Assembly: GCA_002435745.1 (NCBI GenBank)
Contig: DIWT01000009.1
Location: 1-54,341, forward strand
DNA from: a bacterium UBP15_UBA6099
Lineage (GTDB): Bacteria > UBP15 > UBA6099
Direction: 5' to 3'
Length of the DNA stretch: 54,341 nt
Position numbers and translations under genes: made by a program. Of the stretch, positions 1 through 8,792 are shown in pieces; the first letter of the stretch is position 1, and each line of letters opens with the position of its first letter. The notes beneath the pieces were generated by a model, which was not told the DNA's origin, made no database searches, and saw only the letters and a program-made list of their open reading frames with translations.

Positions 1-181
1 TTATCGGCGAATCCGGTCAAAAAGTTTTCCTTTGCCGAATCATCGCTTATACGATTTATACGAAGAACTAAATGAAAGCTCCCATTTACTATTTGATGGA
101 AAGCATCATGCGCAAAAGAAAAAGTTTTGCGCATGGCACACTTGGTAGTGGGTAGAATCATCTAATAGCATGTATATTATC

Positions 182-216
182 TTCATCGTTGCCAAGGAGA
201 CCTTGGCAACGATGAA
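182..216. repeat. Family A palindrome, copy 1
   Basis: Two perfect 16-base arms (182-197 and 201-216) flank the 3-base loop AGA. The core is GTTGCCAAGG-nnn-CCTTGGCAAC. The same core recurs near 28.6, 30.4, 43.7 and 44.0 kb with different loops. It lies downstream of the helicase gene. It could form a stable RNA hairpin or be a REP-like DNA element. Confidence 0.85.
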
Positions 217-217
217 C

Positions 218-270
218 AGGGGCGCTGGGAAACCGGTTTTTGCAAAAAACGTTTGCACCGCAAACTTGCG
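218..270 (-). repeat. 53-base 3'-end module, copy 1
   Basis: Read on the minus strand, this stretch matches 28469-28521 (plus strand) at 47 of 53 positions. Both copies lie just after a gene stop codon and just before a family A palindrome. The module contains a hairpin followed by a run of six T, so it looks like a mobile or recurrent terminator. Confidence 0.75.
244..265 (-). terminator. Probable Rho-independent terminator of the helicase gene
   Basis: On the minus strand GTTTGC and GCAAAC pair around the loop GGT and are followed by GTTTTTT. It lies about 40 bases past the helicase stop codon and forms part of the repeated 53-base module. Confidence 0.6.
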
Positions 271-306
271 AATAAATTCATTTATGCATTGCTAAATGTT
301 CCCCGC

Positions 307-1569
307 TCAGCGAACGCCCGAACGGCCCCTGCGGTTGGAAGACGCCGAAGCATATCCGCCGCCGCCGCGCATTCCTCCGCCGCCATACCGCGCCCGTGAA
401 GGCATCGCGAGGGGAGAAGGCGTCTCGGCAATCGTAGACGCGAACGGATTGTCGTCTTCGCGCCTGATGGACTTCTTTATAAGACGCTCGATGTCTTTCA
501 GATATGGGCGCTCGTCCGCGGCGCAGAAGGAAATCGCCACGCCCGAGGCTCCCGCCCGGCCTGTTCTGCCGATGCGGTGGATGTAGCTTTCCGGCTCGTT
601 GGGCAGGTCGAAATTTATGACGTGAGTGACGCTGTCGATGTCGATGCCGCGCGAGGCGATGTCCGTGGCCACAAGGGCCTGCGAGCGTCCGCGCTTGAAT
701 GAGTCGAGCGCGTTCTGCCGCGCGTTCTGCGTTTTGTTTCCGTGAATCGCCTCGGCTTTCACGTTGCCGCGCGAAAGCATCTTCGCGACTTTGTCCGCGC
801 CGTGCTTCGTGCGAGTGAATATCAGCGCGCGCCCGAATTCGGGTTTCTGCATAAGACTCGAAAGAAGCGCGCCCTTGTCGGCTTTCTCCACGTAGTACAC
901 CGACTGCTCTATGAGATCTACCGTCGAGCACGGAGGCGAGACGGAAACGCTCGCCGGATTGCTCAACAGATTGTCCGCCAGATTGCGGATGTCTCCGGGC
1001 ATAGTCGCCGAGAACAGAAGCGTCTGCCTGCGTTCGGGAAGCAGTTTGGCCACCCGGCGCACGTCATGTATGAATCCCATGTCCAGCATGCGGTCGGCCT
1101 CGTCGAGAACGAAAATCTCCAGCGAGCCGAGATCGATGAAACCCTGCCCTATGAGGTCGATCAGCCTTCCGGGAGTGGCGACGAGAACGTCGACGCCGCG
1201 CCTGAGCGCGTCCACTTGCCGGCCTTGGCTTACGCCTCCGAACACAGCCGTCCTCGTCACGCCCGACATCCTGCCGAACGCTGCGAAGCAATCATCTATC
1301 TGCGCGGCCAGTTCACGCGTGGGCGTGAGAATCAGCGCCCGTATCGGACGTCTGCCCTTGCGCGCCTGCGCCTTGCTTAGTTTCTGGATTATCGGCAACG
1401 CGAACGCCGCCGTTTTTCCCGTTCCCGTCTGCGCGCAACCGAGAACGTCCCGTCCTTCTAGAACCAAGGGAATCGCCTGCTTTTGTATCGGCGTCGGTTC
1501 CGAGTACCCCTCCGCCTTCACAGCCCTGAGCATCTCCTGATTCAAACCTAATTCATTAAAACTTGACAT
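307..1569 (-). CDS. rhlE: DEAD-box ATP-dependent RNA helicase, RhlE type
   Basis: A 420-residue cytoplasmic RNA helicase of the RhlE/DEAD family, expected to unwind short RNA duplexes in ribosome assembly or mRNA decay. Visible motifs are the Q-motif region (PTPIQ, about 25-29), Walker A AQTGTGKT (46-53), PTREL (83-87), DEAD (156-159), SAT (187-189) and HRIGRTGR (331-338). The tail from about 390 is Gly/Arg-rich and typical of RNA-binding RhlE tails. The ATG is preceded by an AGAGGAAA ribosome site. It stands alone, about 400 bases beyond the ATP synthase operon on the same strand. The family is certain. The exact paralogue (RhlE versus CsdA/DbpA) is inferred from length and tail. Confidence 0.93.
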   Translation of the reverse strand: MSSFNELGLNQEMLRAVKAEGYSEPTPIQKQAIPLVLEGRDVLGCAQTGTGKTAAFALPIIQKLSKAQARKGRRPIRALILTPTRELAAQIDDCFAAFGRMSGVTRTAVFGGVSQGRQVDALRRGVDVLVATPGRLIDLIGQGFIDLGSLEIFVLDEADRMLDMGFIHDVRRVAKLLPERRQTLLFSATMPGDIRNLADNLLSNPASVSVSPPCSTVDLIEQSVYYVEKADKGALLSSLMQKPEFGRALIFTRTKHGADKVAKMLSRGNVKAEAIHGNKTQNARQNALDSFKRGRSQALVATDIASRGIDIDSVTHVINFDLPNEPESYIHRIGRTGRAGASGVAISFCAADERPYLKDIERLIKKSIRREDDNPFASTIAETPSPLAMPSRARYGGGGMRGGGGYASASSNRRGRSGVR

Positions 1570-1977
1570 AAAACATTTCCTCTGCGACGGTTCCGCCGCC
1601 GCTTCCTTCCATATAGAAATATCAACGGCATCAGCCGTTTATTCGCCGCTCCGCCGCCCTTCGCGCGCCAAAAAGCCGCGTTCAGGCGTCAAATCTGCGC
1701 CCCGCGACGAAAACTCGTCTTCGGGGTTGCGGATAGTTTTCAGTTATCGTTTTGAGGTGTATTTCGGAGAGGAACCCGCTCCTGTATGCCGCTTGCCTTC
1801 ACAGAATACATACGCCACAGATAATTTTCACAACCGTCCGCGCGGATCGCTCCGCTGTTTAAGCATGGCGCATCAAAACCGATATGTAAAGGAAACGCGG
1901 AAAATAAAACGGAAAGGATTTTAAAATGAAAAAGGGAAACCTTCTTTGAAGATTTCCCTTTGGAACTTTCCGTTTAG
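1570..1977. other. Intergenic region between helicase and ATP synthase operon
   Basis: About 400 bases without a supportable gene. The only clear element is the hairpin at 1931-1961 that ends the atp operon. The helicase promoter should lie here, but I could not identify a convincing -35/-10 pair. Confidence 0.5.
1925..1962 (-). terminator. Rho-independent terminator of the atp operon
   Basis: On the minus strand, 16 bases after the atpC stop, AAAGGGAAA pairs with TTTCCCTTT (1953-1961 with 1931-1939). An inner CTTC/GAAG stem and a TTT-type loop extend it, and TTTTTCATTTT follows. This is a standard intrinsic terminator. Confidence 0.8.
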
Positions 1978-2382
1978 TTATCTTGACGCGATGCTCAGGC
2001 GCGTGATGGCGCGCAACAGGGCCGCCTCGGCGCGTTTGACGTCGATGCTTTCGCGTTTTTTCAGGCGCTCTTCAGCGCGCTCTTTTGCTTTTCTGGCTCG
2101 CTCGACGTCTATCTCTTCCTTTGACTCGCAGGTCTCAACCAGAAGAGCCGCTTTGTTGCCGCGCACTTCAAAAAACCCGTTGCTGACCGCGAACCATTTG
2201 TCCGCGCCTTCAGCGGTGCGGAGGTGGAGCGGGCCGAAATCAAGCGCCGCCAGCATGGGCGCGTGATTCGCCAGCACTCCGAAATATCCGTCCGTGCCGC
2301 GCGCGATGAGCGTTCTGACGTCGCCTTTGAAAGCCGACTTCATCGGCGTCATGATATCGAGTGTGTAGTTTTGATCCGCCAT
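1978..2382 (-). CDS. atpC: ATP synthase F1 subunit epsilon
   Basis: A 134-residue epsilon subunit, the rotor-stalk protein that couples c-ring rotation to F1 and can inhibit ATP hydrolysis. The N-terminal beta-sandwich carries the family pattern (GVLANHAPMLAAL, about 35-47). The C-terminal part (about 85-134) is two charged helices rich in Lys/Glu/Arg. It is the last gene of the atp operon, 57 bases after atpD, and an intrinsic terminator follows. No clear ribosome site precedes its ATG, so translation may depend on upstream ribosomes. Confidence 0.94.
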   Translation of the reverse strand: MADQNYTLDIMTPMKSAFKGDVRTLIARGTDGYFGVLANHAPMLAALDFGPLHLRTAEGADKWFAVSNGFFEVRGNKAALLVETCESKEEIDVERARKAKERAEERLKKRESIDVKRAEAALLRAITRLSIASR

Positions 2383-2439
2383 AACTTTGAATCGGTTCCC
2401 GCGCGACCGCGACCGCCCCGCGAGGGACCTTTCGGTGTA

Positions 2440-3843
2440 TTATCCTCTCAACTGCTTCGCTTTTTCGACGGCTTCTTCTATCCCGCCGACCATGTAGAAC
2501 GCCTGTTCCGGCAGGTCGTCGTGCTTGCCTTCAATGACTTCCTTGAATCCCTTGATCGTCTCTTCGAGCGGCACGTACTTGCCTGCCTGACCCGTGAACG
2601 CTTCGGCCACGAAGAACGGCTGGGAAAGGAATCTCTGAATCTTTCTGGCGCGGGACACCGTCAACTTGTCCTCATCGGAAAGCTCTTCCATGCCGAGGAT
2701 GGCGATGATGTCCTGAAGGTTTTTATATTTCTGAAGGATGTTCTGCACCTGCCGGGTTACGTTGTAGTGTTCATTTCCGACGATGTTCGGGTCGAGTATG
2801 CGGGAGGTGGAGTCGAGCGGGTCGACGGCGGGATATATGCCAAGCTCTGCGATTTGTCTGGAAAGCACGGTGGTGGCGTCGAGGTGCGAGAACGTTGTGG
2901 CCGGAGCCGGGTCCGTGAGGTCGTCCGCAGGAACGTAGATGGCTTGAACGGAAGTGATGGAGCCTTTCTTTGTGGAGGTGATGCGCTCCTGCAGCGCTCC
3001 CATTTCAGTGGCGAGAGTGGGCTGGTATCCGACGGCGGACGGCATGCGTCCGAGAAGAGCGGACACCTCGGAGCCGGCCTGAGTGAACCTGAATATGTTG
3101 TCGATGAACAGGAGGACGTCCTGCCCTTCCTCGTCGCGGAAGTATTCAGCCATAGTAAGAGCGGAGAGAGCGACGCGGAGTCTGGCTCCGGGCGGCTCGT
3201 TCATCTGCCCGAACACGAGGCAGGTTTTGTCGATAACGCCTGACTCTTTCATTTCGAGCCAGAGGTCGTTTCCTTCGCGCGTGCGCTCGCCGACTCCGCC
3301 GAACACGGAGAACCCGCCGTGGTGAGTGGCTATGTTGTGGATAAGCTCCATGATAACGACGGTTTTGCCGACGCCCGCGCCGCCGAAGAGACCGACTTTT
3401 CCGCCCTTGGCGTACGGTTCGAGCAGGTCGATAACCTTGATGCCCGTCTCGAACACTTCGGAGACGGCCGTTTGGTCCTCGAACGACGGAGCCTCGCGGT
3501 GGATCGGATATTCCATGCTGGTCTTGAGTTCGCCCTGTTCGTCGATGGTCTCTCCGAGCAGGTTGAACAGACGGCCGAGAGTTTCGCGACCGACGGGAAG
3601 CATGATGGGCTTGCCCGTGTTCACCACTTTGTCTCCGCGCTTGAGTCCGTCAGTGGACTGCATGCTGATGGCGCGGACAATGTTGTTGCCCAAATGCTGC
3701 GCCACCTCGACGGTGATGGTCGCTTTGGTCGATTTGTTCTCGACCTTTAGCGCCGTGAGTATTTCGGGCAGATGTTCGGGCGGAAACTCCGCGTCGATCG
3801 TCGGTCCGATTATCTGTACAATTTTTCCATCCGGTAATGCCAT
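2440..3843 (-). CDS. atpD: ATP synthase F1 subunit beta
   Basis: A 467-residue catalytic beta subunit that makes ATP from ADP and phosphate at the F1 head. Walker A GGAGVGKT is at 154-161, and the family signature around GERTREGNDL follows. LLFIDNIFRFTQ contains the Walker B aspartate. The length is normal. The ATG has a GAGGTGA ribosome site. It follows atpG by 39 bases in the operon. Nothing unusual was seen. Confidence 0.98.
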   Translation of the reverse strand: MALPDGKIVQIIGPTIDAEFPPEHLPEILTALKVENKSTKATITVEVAQHLGNNIVRAISMQSTDGLKRGDKVVNTGKPIMLPVGRETLGRLFNLLGETIDEQGELKTSMEYPIHREAPSFEDQTAVSEVFETGIKVIDLLEPYAKGGKVGLFGGAGVGKTVVIMELIHNIATHHGGFSVFGGVGERTREGNDLWLEMKESGVIDKTCLVFGQMNEPPGARLRVALSALTMAEYFRDEEGQDVLLFIDNIFRFTQAGSEVSALLGRMPSAVGYQPTLATEMGALQERITSTKKGSITSVQAIYVPADDLTDPAPATTFSHLDATTVLSRQIAELGIYPAVDPLDSTSRILDPNIVGNEHYNVTRQVQNILQKYKNLQDIIAILGMEELSDEDKLTVSRARKIQRFLSQPFFVAEAFTGQAGKYVPLEETIKGFKEVIEGKHDDLPEQAFYMVGGIEEAVEKAKQLRG

Positions 3844-3882
3844 CGGGTCACCTCGTCCGCGGGGCGCCTGCGCCCCTGCTGT

Positions 3883-4755
3883 TTACTTCTCTAGCGCTTC
3901 GGCGCCTCCTACTATTTCAAGCAGTTCCTTTGTTATCGCCGTCTGGCGCGCGTTGTTGTATTTCAGCGTCAACAACCTCACCATTTCCTCGGCGTTGTCC
4001 GTCGCGTTCGTCATCGCCACCATGCGCTGTCCCTGCTCGCTGGCGAAGCTCTCCGCGAGAGACGTGATGATTCTGGTGTACAAGTACTTCGGGAACAATA
4101 TTTCCAGCAGAGCCTCGGAACTCGGCTGATAAATGAAGTCCGCCGCCGGGCCTTTCTGCTCGGTTTCCGATTCCGCCGACTGTATGGGCAGCAAAGGGAT
4201 GTTCGTCTGCTTGCACACCGCCGGAGACACATACTTCGAATACAGCACGTTCACTTCGTCCACTTCCCCGGCGATGAAGTCCGCCGCGAGCGTGTCCGTG
4301 ATTTCCTTGATTTGTTTATGGTTAATCGTCTGGTCGATGTCCAGCATCGAATACTTGATATTTCCGCCGCGCCTTTTGTAATAATTGACGCCCTTTTTGC
4401 CGATGATGTAGAACAGGCAATTGTCGCGCCCGTTGGCGTTCAGCCAGTTGTCGGCCTCGCGCAGTATGTTGCCGTTATAGCTTCCGCAAAGCCCGCGGTC
4501 TGAAGTTATCAGCAACAAGCCCCGCTTGCGGATTGTTCCGCGCGTCTCGGCGAGAGGGTGCGGCACGTTCTCCGGCGATATCGCGAATCCGTCCAAGAAG
4601 CTTTGCAGCCTGTCCGCGTACGGGCGCGCCATCATCGCGCGCTCTTCGGCCTTGCGAAGCCTCGCCGCAGCGATCATCTTCATTGCGCTCGTGATCTTCT
4701 GCGTGTTCTTGACAGCGACTATTCTAGTGCGTATTTTCTTCGGATTTTCAGCTAT
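3883..4755 (-). CDS. atpG: ATP synthase F1 subunit gamma, with a non-canonical start
   Basis: The gamma subunit is the central rotor shaft. Homology begins well before the first ATG (codon at 4683): upstream, in frame, lies the classical N-terminal helix reading KIRTRIVAVKNTQKITSAMK. That frame is closed by a TGA at 4767-4765, and between the stop and the helix there is no ATG, GTG, TTG or CTG. The best start is ATA at 4755-4753 (290 residues, the normal length, followed by AENPKK). An ACG at 4761-4759 is the alternative. A GGAG lies upstream. The start at 4683 would delete about 24 conserved residues. The C-terminal helix is intact. A sequencing error changing ATG to ATA is also possible. 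Confidence 0.93.
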   Translation of the reverse strand: MAENPKKIRTRIVAVKNTQKITSAMKMIAAARLRKAEERAMMARPYADRLQSFLDGFAISPENVPHPLAETRGTIRKRGLLLITSDRGLCGSYNGNILREADNWLNANGRDNCLFYIIGKKGVNYYKRRGGNIKYSMLDIDQTINHKQIKEITDTLAADFIAGEVDEVNVLYSKYVSPAVCKQTNIPLLPIQSAESETEQKGPAADFIYQPSSEALLEILFPKYLYTRIITSLAESFASEQGQRMVAMTNATDNAEEMVRLLTLKYNNARQTAITKELLEIVGGAEALEK

Positions 4756-4802
4756 GGCCGTTCACACTCCCCGCCGCTCCGTCGCCATCCGGCGTCCGCG
4801 CT

Positions 4803-6311
4803 TTATGCCTTGAATTTTCCTTTAAAATCCTCCACCGCCTGTTTCAATTTCGCAGCAGTGGAGTCCGTCAGTTCTTTTGACGTCCCGATTTCTTTCGGAA
4901 TGTCAGGATGCTTCTCGCTCAGGAATTGAATCAGTTCGCGCTCGAAGCGTTTAAGAGCCGCCGTTGGAATGCTGTCGAGAAGTCCGTTGACGCCGGCGAA
5001 GATTATCGCCACCTGATCTTCGATTTTCATCGGGACGTACTGATCCTGCTTGAGAATCTCGGTCATCTTCTCGCCGCGCGTTAGCTGGGAGAGAGTGGCC
5101 TTGTCGAGGTCTGAGCCGAACTGGGCAAACGCCGCAAGTTCGCGGTACTGCGCCAAATCTAGGCGAAGGCGACCGGCGATTTTCTTCATCGCTTTGGTCT
5201 GCGCTTTGCCGCCTACGCGCGACACCGAGAGCCCCACGTTGATGGCGGGCCGCTGTCCGGCGTAGAACAGGTCGGTTTCCAAGAATATCTGTCCGTCCGT
5301 GATCGAGATGACGTTGGTCGGGATGTACGCCGAGACGTCGCCCGCCTGCGTCTCAATGATCGGCAGAGCGGTCAGAGAGCCGGCTCCCAGTTTGTCGTTG
5401 AGTTTCACGGCGCGCTCAAGCAGTCTGCTGTGCAGATAGAAAATATCGCCGGGGTACGCTTCGCGTCCGGGAGGCCTGCGCAACAGAAGCGACATCTGCC
5501 GATAGGACGCGGCCTGTTTGGTCAGGTCGTCATAAATCAGCAGAACGTGTTTGCCCTGATACATGAAGTGCTCGCCCATCGCGCAACCGGCATAGGGAGC
5601 GATGTACTGTAGGGCCGCCGCGTCCATGGCGGTCGCGGCCACGATGGTGGTGTATTCCATTGCGCCGTACTTTTTAAGTATTTCTACCACCGAAACGAGA
5701 GTGGACATCTTCTGTCCGATGGAAACGTATATGCAGTAAAGGTCGTTGCCTTTCTGGTTGATAATGGTGTCGATGGCGATGGCGGTTTTGCCCGTCTGGC
5801 GGTCGCCGATGATGAGTTCGCGCTGGCCGCGCCCTATGGGAATCATCGAGTCGATGGCTTTCAGGCCGGTCTGCACCGGCTGGTTGACGGGTTGCCTGTC
5901 GACAACGCCGCAAGCTCGGAACTCGATCTCGCGCGTCTCGGACGACGCGATCGGGCCGAGGCCGTCTAGCGGCTGTCCGACCGGGCTTATAACCCTGCCG
6001 AGCACCGCTTCGCCGACAGGCACCGAGGCGATCTTGCCCGTGCACTTGACGGTGTCGCCTTCCTTGATGGTCCTGTCGGAGCCGAAGATGACGGCGCCGA
6101 CGTTGTCGGTCTCGAGGTTGAGCGCCATGCCCATAATGCCGCCCGGGAACTCGAGCATCTCGCCGGCCATGGCTCCGCTCAACCCGTAAACGCGGGCGAT
6201 GCCGTCGCCGACCTGCAACACCGTGCCGACATTCTCCATCTCGACTTTCGATCGATATTTTTCAAGCTGCTCCCTTATTACGGAGCTTACCTCTTCCGGT
6301 CGAATACCCAT
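4803..6311 (-). CDS. atpA: ATP synthase F1 subunit alpha
   Basis: A 502-residue alpha subunit, the non-catalytic nucleotide-binding partner of beta in the F1 hexamer. The P-loop GDRQTGKT is at 169-176. The N-terminal beta-barrel contains VGDGIARVYGL (34-44). The C-terminal helical domain is complete. The start ATG has an AGGTGA ribosome site. It lies between atpH and atpG in standard order. Length and motifs are ordinary. Confidence 0.98.
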   Translation of the reverse strand: MGIRPEEVSSVIREQLEKYRSKVEMENVGTVLQVGDGIARVYGLSGAMAGEMLEFPGGIMGMALNLETDNVGAVIFGSDRTIKEGDTVKCTGKIASVPVGEAVLGRVISPVGQPLDGLGPIASSETREIEFRACGVVDRQPVNQPVQTGLKAIDSMIPIGRGQRELIIGDRQTGKTAIAIDTIINQKGNDLYCIYVSIGQKMSTLVSVVEILKKYGAMEYTTIVAATAMDAAALQYIAPYAGCAMGEHFMYQGKHVLLIYDDLTKQAASYRQMSLLLRRPPGREAYPGDIFYLHSRLLERAVKLNDKLGAGSLTALPIIETQAGDVSAYIPTNVISITDGQIFLETDLFYAGQRPAINVGLSVSRVGGKAQTKAMKKIAGRLRLDLAQYRELAAFAQFGSDLDKATLSQLTRGEKMTEILKQDQYVPMKIEDQVAIIFAGVNGLLDSIPTAALKRFERELIQFLSEKHPDIPKEIGTSKELTDSTAAKLKQAVEDFKGKFKA

Positions 6312-6406
6312 CAGCCTGTCACCTCGTTATACTCGGGCGCTTCGCGCGAGTCGGAGCCGCCCGCCTCCGTTACCCCGCGGCCGCAGCCGCCGGGCGCGCC
6401 TCTCTT

Positions 6407-6952
6407 TTATAACCTTGCAGCGCCGAGAGCCTCTCTCATCCTTTCGAGTCCGCTCCTGACGCTTCCGTCGTACACCATGTCGCCGATCTGCACTTTAATC
6501 CCGCCGATCAGCGTCTTGTCAACCACTTGCTCAAGGTCAATCTTCATTCCGGCGCTCTTCTCAAGTCCGGCGATTATCGCGGACTTGGTTTCCGGGGTCA
6601 GTTCGTACGGCGTGAACACCGTCGCCTTCTGTTTCCCCCTGTTCTCCATGAGCAGCGCGCCGAAATCCTCGAGAATCATGCGCAGGTACTGTTCGCGCTT
6701 CTTCTCGATGAGGAGGCAGACGAAGTCGTAAACCGCCGCGTCCACCTTGCCGGAGAAAAGAGATTCGGCCACTTGAAGCTTGTCTGCCACGCCGATGGCC
6801 GGATGCGCCATAAACGCGTCCACGTCGGCGTTGCCGTCCAGCGTCTCGATGGCCCGCGCGAAATCGCGCTCCACCGTCTCAAGCTTTCCGGTTTCTTTCG
6901 CCAGCGCGAACAGCGCCCCGGCGTATCTTGCGGATATGGCCCTTTTAAGCAT
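6407..6952 (-). CDS. atpH: ATP synthase F1 subunit delta (OSCP)
   Basis: A 181-residue peripheral-stalk subunit that ties the top of F1 to subunit b. It starts with the typical AISARYAGALFALAKE pattern and ends with a motif (IGDMVYDGSVRSGLERM) characteristic of the family's C-terminal domain. The ATG is preceded by GGAGAGCGGGG. It follows atpF by about 20 bases. The family assignment is secure from its position and both terminal motifs. Confidence 0.94.
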   Translation of the reverse strand: MLKRAISARYAGALFALAKETGKLETVERDFARAIETLDGNADVDAFMAHPAIGVADKLQVAESLFSGKVDAAVYDFVCLLIEKKREQYLRMILEDFGALLMENRGKQKATVFTPYELTPETKSAIIAGLEKSAGMKIDLEQVVDKTLIGGIKVQIGDMVYDGSVRSGLERMREALGAARL

Positions 6953-6973
6953 CCCCGCTCTCCGATTCCTTTA

Positions 6974-7480
6974 TCAATTCAACGAGTCCAATTTATCGAG
7001 GAACTTCCTCGCGAGCTGTTCGTGAGAAGCGCGGTCGATCTTTTCTTCGAGCACCTTTGACGCGATGTCGATTGAAAGGCCGACCGAATAGTCGCGAAGC
7101 TCCATGCGCGCCCGTCTGCTTTCCTCTCGGATCGCGTTCAGGGCTTTCTGTTTCTCGACCTCGGCTTCGTCGCGGGCCTCTTTGATGATCTGTTCAGCCA
7201 TCTCGCGGCCCCGCTTCAGTTCTTCATCTCTGTATTTGCGCGCTTCGTCGTCTATCTGTGAAATGCGATCCTTATAATCGGCCTCGAGCCGCTCGCCCAT
7301 CTTCTTGGCCTCTTCGGCCTTGCCGAGCATGTCCTCGACCTCTTTCTCACGCGATTCCATCAGGTTGAGAATGGGGTTCCACAGGAACTTCCTCAACACG
7401 AAGAACAGCAACAGAAAACCGACGATCTGAATGGCTATCTGTGTGGGCTTCACGCCCAGCGCTTCAAATATCTCAAGCAC
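6974..7480 (-). CDS. atpF: ATP synthase Fo subunit b
   Basis: The peripheral-stalk subunit b: one membrane helix (about IAIQIVGFLLLFFVL) followed by a long charged coiled coil with alternating Lys/Glu/Arg. I chose the GTG at 7480 (168 residues) because it gives a typical short N-terminus before the membrane helix and sits six bases after a run of G that can pair with 16S rRNA. A TTG at 7504 is in frame but poor. One b gene only is present, so this is a homodimeric stalk of the non-photosynthetic type. Confidence 0.92.
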   Translation of the reverse strand: MLEIFEALGVKPTQIAIQIVGFLLLFFVLRKFLWNPILNLMESREKEVEDMLGKAEEAKKMGERLEADYKDRISQIDDEARKYRDEELKRGREMAEQIIKEARDEAEVEKQKALNAIREESRRARMELRDYSVGLSIDIASKVLEEKIDRASHEQLARKFLDKLDSLN

Positions 7481-7557
7481 AATGCACCCCCCCGGCGTCT
7501 GCAATGCGAATCTGGACGTCCGCCCGCCGGCGGCGGATCAGTCCGCTCAGAGGCGCG

Positions 7558-7788
7558 TCAGACTTTGCCCATGAGAAGAAACACAACGACGAGCGCGTAA
7601 ATCGTGAGAGCTTCAATCAGAGCCGCGCCGATAATCATCGCCGTCTGAATCTTGTCGGCGGCTTCGGGCTGTCTGGCGATAGCTTCCATCGCTTTTCCCA
7701 CTGCCTGTCCAAGACCGATGCCCGAACCTATTGCGGCAAGGCCGACACCCAGCGGAAGGGCCAATCCTACGAGAGCTCCAGCGTCCAT
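7558..7788 (-). CDS. atpE: ATP synthase Fo subunit c
   Basis: A 76-residue c-ring subunit with two membrane helices joined by the polar loop RQP (39-41). Helix 1 has the GSGIGLGQAVGKA glycine pattern. Helix 2 carries the ion-carrying Glu59 (ALIEAL). The Na+-binding c subunits known from Ilyobacter/Propionigenium have Gln in helix 1 and Glu-Ser-Thr in helix 2. Here Gln28 is present but Ser/Thr are replaced by Ala/Leu, so proton coupling is more likely (inference). The start is the ATG ten bases after GGGGG. An upstream in-frame ATG would add a charged, non-conserved extension. Confidence 0.94.
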   Translation of the reverse strand: MDAGALVGLALPLGVGLAAIGSGIGLGQAVGKAMEAIARQPEAADKIQTAMIIGAALIEALTIYALVVVFLLMGKV

Positions 7789-7874
7789 TATTCTATGTCC
7801 CCCTTTTTCATTTCTTCCTTTATATCTCATCCCCTTCAGGCGCCGTCCGCGCCTTCAGGGATTGATTTCCATCT

Positions 7875-8792
7875 TCAGTGGTCGTGCCCGTGGTCGTCGT
7901 GCGCGGACATCAGCGTGATGTACACCGCGCTCAGCGTGGAGAACACCACCGCCTGTATCAGACCGAACAGCAACGCCAGCGGGAAAAACAGCGCCTGCAA
8001 CGGTATCGGCAGCCACCACGGCAGCGTTATCACCATTATCACAAGCGACGCCAGCACGGCGTCTTCGGCTGTTATGTTCGCGAAAAGCCTGAGCGTCAGC
8101 GACACCGGCTTCACCAACTCGCCGAGCACGTGCAACAGCAGGTTCAGCAGCATCAGGAACTGGTCCAACCCGATGATGCCGGCTTTCTCTCCGAGGAAAT
8201 GCTTGCAGTATTTCTTTAACCCGTTCTGCTTGATTCCGTGATACTGCACGAGGAAAAACACGCATATCGCCATCGCCATCGGCATATTGATGTTAGCCGC
8301 GATCGGCGATTTCGCAAACGGAACAAGTCCGATGTAGTTCATGAATAGTATGAAAATAAATAGAGTGCCGACAAAGGGGGTGAACACCCTGCCGGACTCT
8401 TTGCCCATGATGCTTCCGTAGTAGTTGTGCATGCCGCGCACGAAGACTTCCACAAGAGCCTGAAAGCCTTTGGGGACTTTTTGCAGCCCGCTCTTCACCC
8501 TGATGGCGAGAAAAGCGAGGACGAGTATTATGCCGAACGAGAATGCCACGTTGATCAGGTCGAACCAAGTGAGGCCCCAAAGGCCGTGCCCGTAGGCGTC
8601 GTCCCAGATGCTGATGTGCTTTAGGTGCAGCACATAGTCGATAATATTCTGAAGCTCGGGGACGTGCACGCCGCCGACATGCTCCGCGGCGTGTCCTGCC
8701 GCCTCAGCCGCGTGTCCCGCCGCTTGCCCGGCGTTTTCAGCGACATGTTCCGCCGCTGTCGTCGCGTGTTCCGCTGCTGCCGTCGCGCTCAT
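7875..8792 (-). CDS. atpB: ATP synthase Fo subunit a
   Basis: A 305-residue subunit a, the stator channel for ions. The essential arginine is Arg235 in SLTLRLFANI. The multiple membrane helices and the MNYIGLVPF region fit the family. The odd part is the first 40 residues: an Ala/Glu/His-rich stretch with repeated AEHA/AGHAAE units and no similarity to standard AtpB N-termini. The protein also ends in HDDHGHDH. Both ends could bind divalent metal (inference). The start overlaps the end of atpI by ATGA, so the genes are translationally coupled. Confidence 0.95.
   Translation of the reverse strand: MSATAAAEHATTAAEHVAENAGQAAGHAAEAAGHAAEHVGGVHVPELQNIIDYVLHLKHISIWDDAYGHGLWGLTWFDLINVAFSFGIILVLAFLAIRVKSGLQKVPKGFQALVEVFVRGMHNYYGSIMGKESGRVFTPFVGTLFIFILFMNYIGLVPFAKSPIAANINMPMAMAICVFFLVQYHGIKQNGLKKYCKHFLGEKAGIIGLDQFLMLLNLLLHVLGELVKPVSLTLRLFANITAEDAVLASLVIMVITLPWWLPIPLQALFFPLALLFGLIQAVVFSTLSAVYITLMSAHDDHGHDH

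Larger units (their letters stand above)
1..306. other. Intergenic region at window start, with repeats only
   Basis: No convincing gene lies before the helicase stop codon. The first 180 bases show nothing I recognise. From about 180 the region holds a long perfect palindrome (182-216) and a 53-base module (218-270) that recurs at 28469. The module's hairpin is probably the helicase terminator. Confidence 0.6.

Noticed and set aside
1727..1924. A 65-residue plus-strand ORF between rhlE and the atp operon
   Set aside because: No ribosome site, no recognisable domain, and it ends at the atp terminator. Most likely chance.
7620..7720. A Na+-binding c-ring
   Set aside because: The helix-1 Gln is present but the Ser/Thr next to the helix-2 Glu are Ala/Leu, so the full Na+ motif is missing.
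7558..7830. Longer AtpE with 14 extra N-terminal residues
   Set aside because: The extension (RYKGRNEKGGHRI) is charged and unlike c subunits, and the internal ATG has the better ribosome site.
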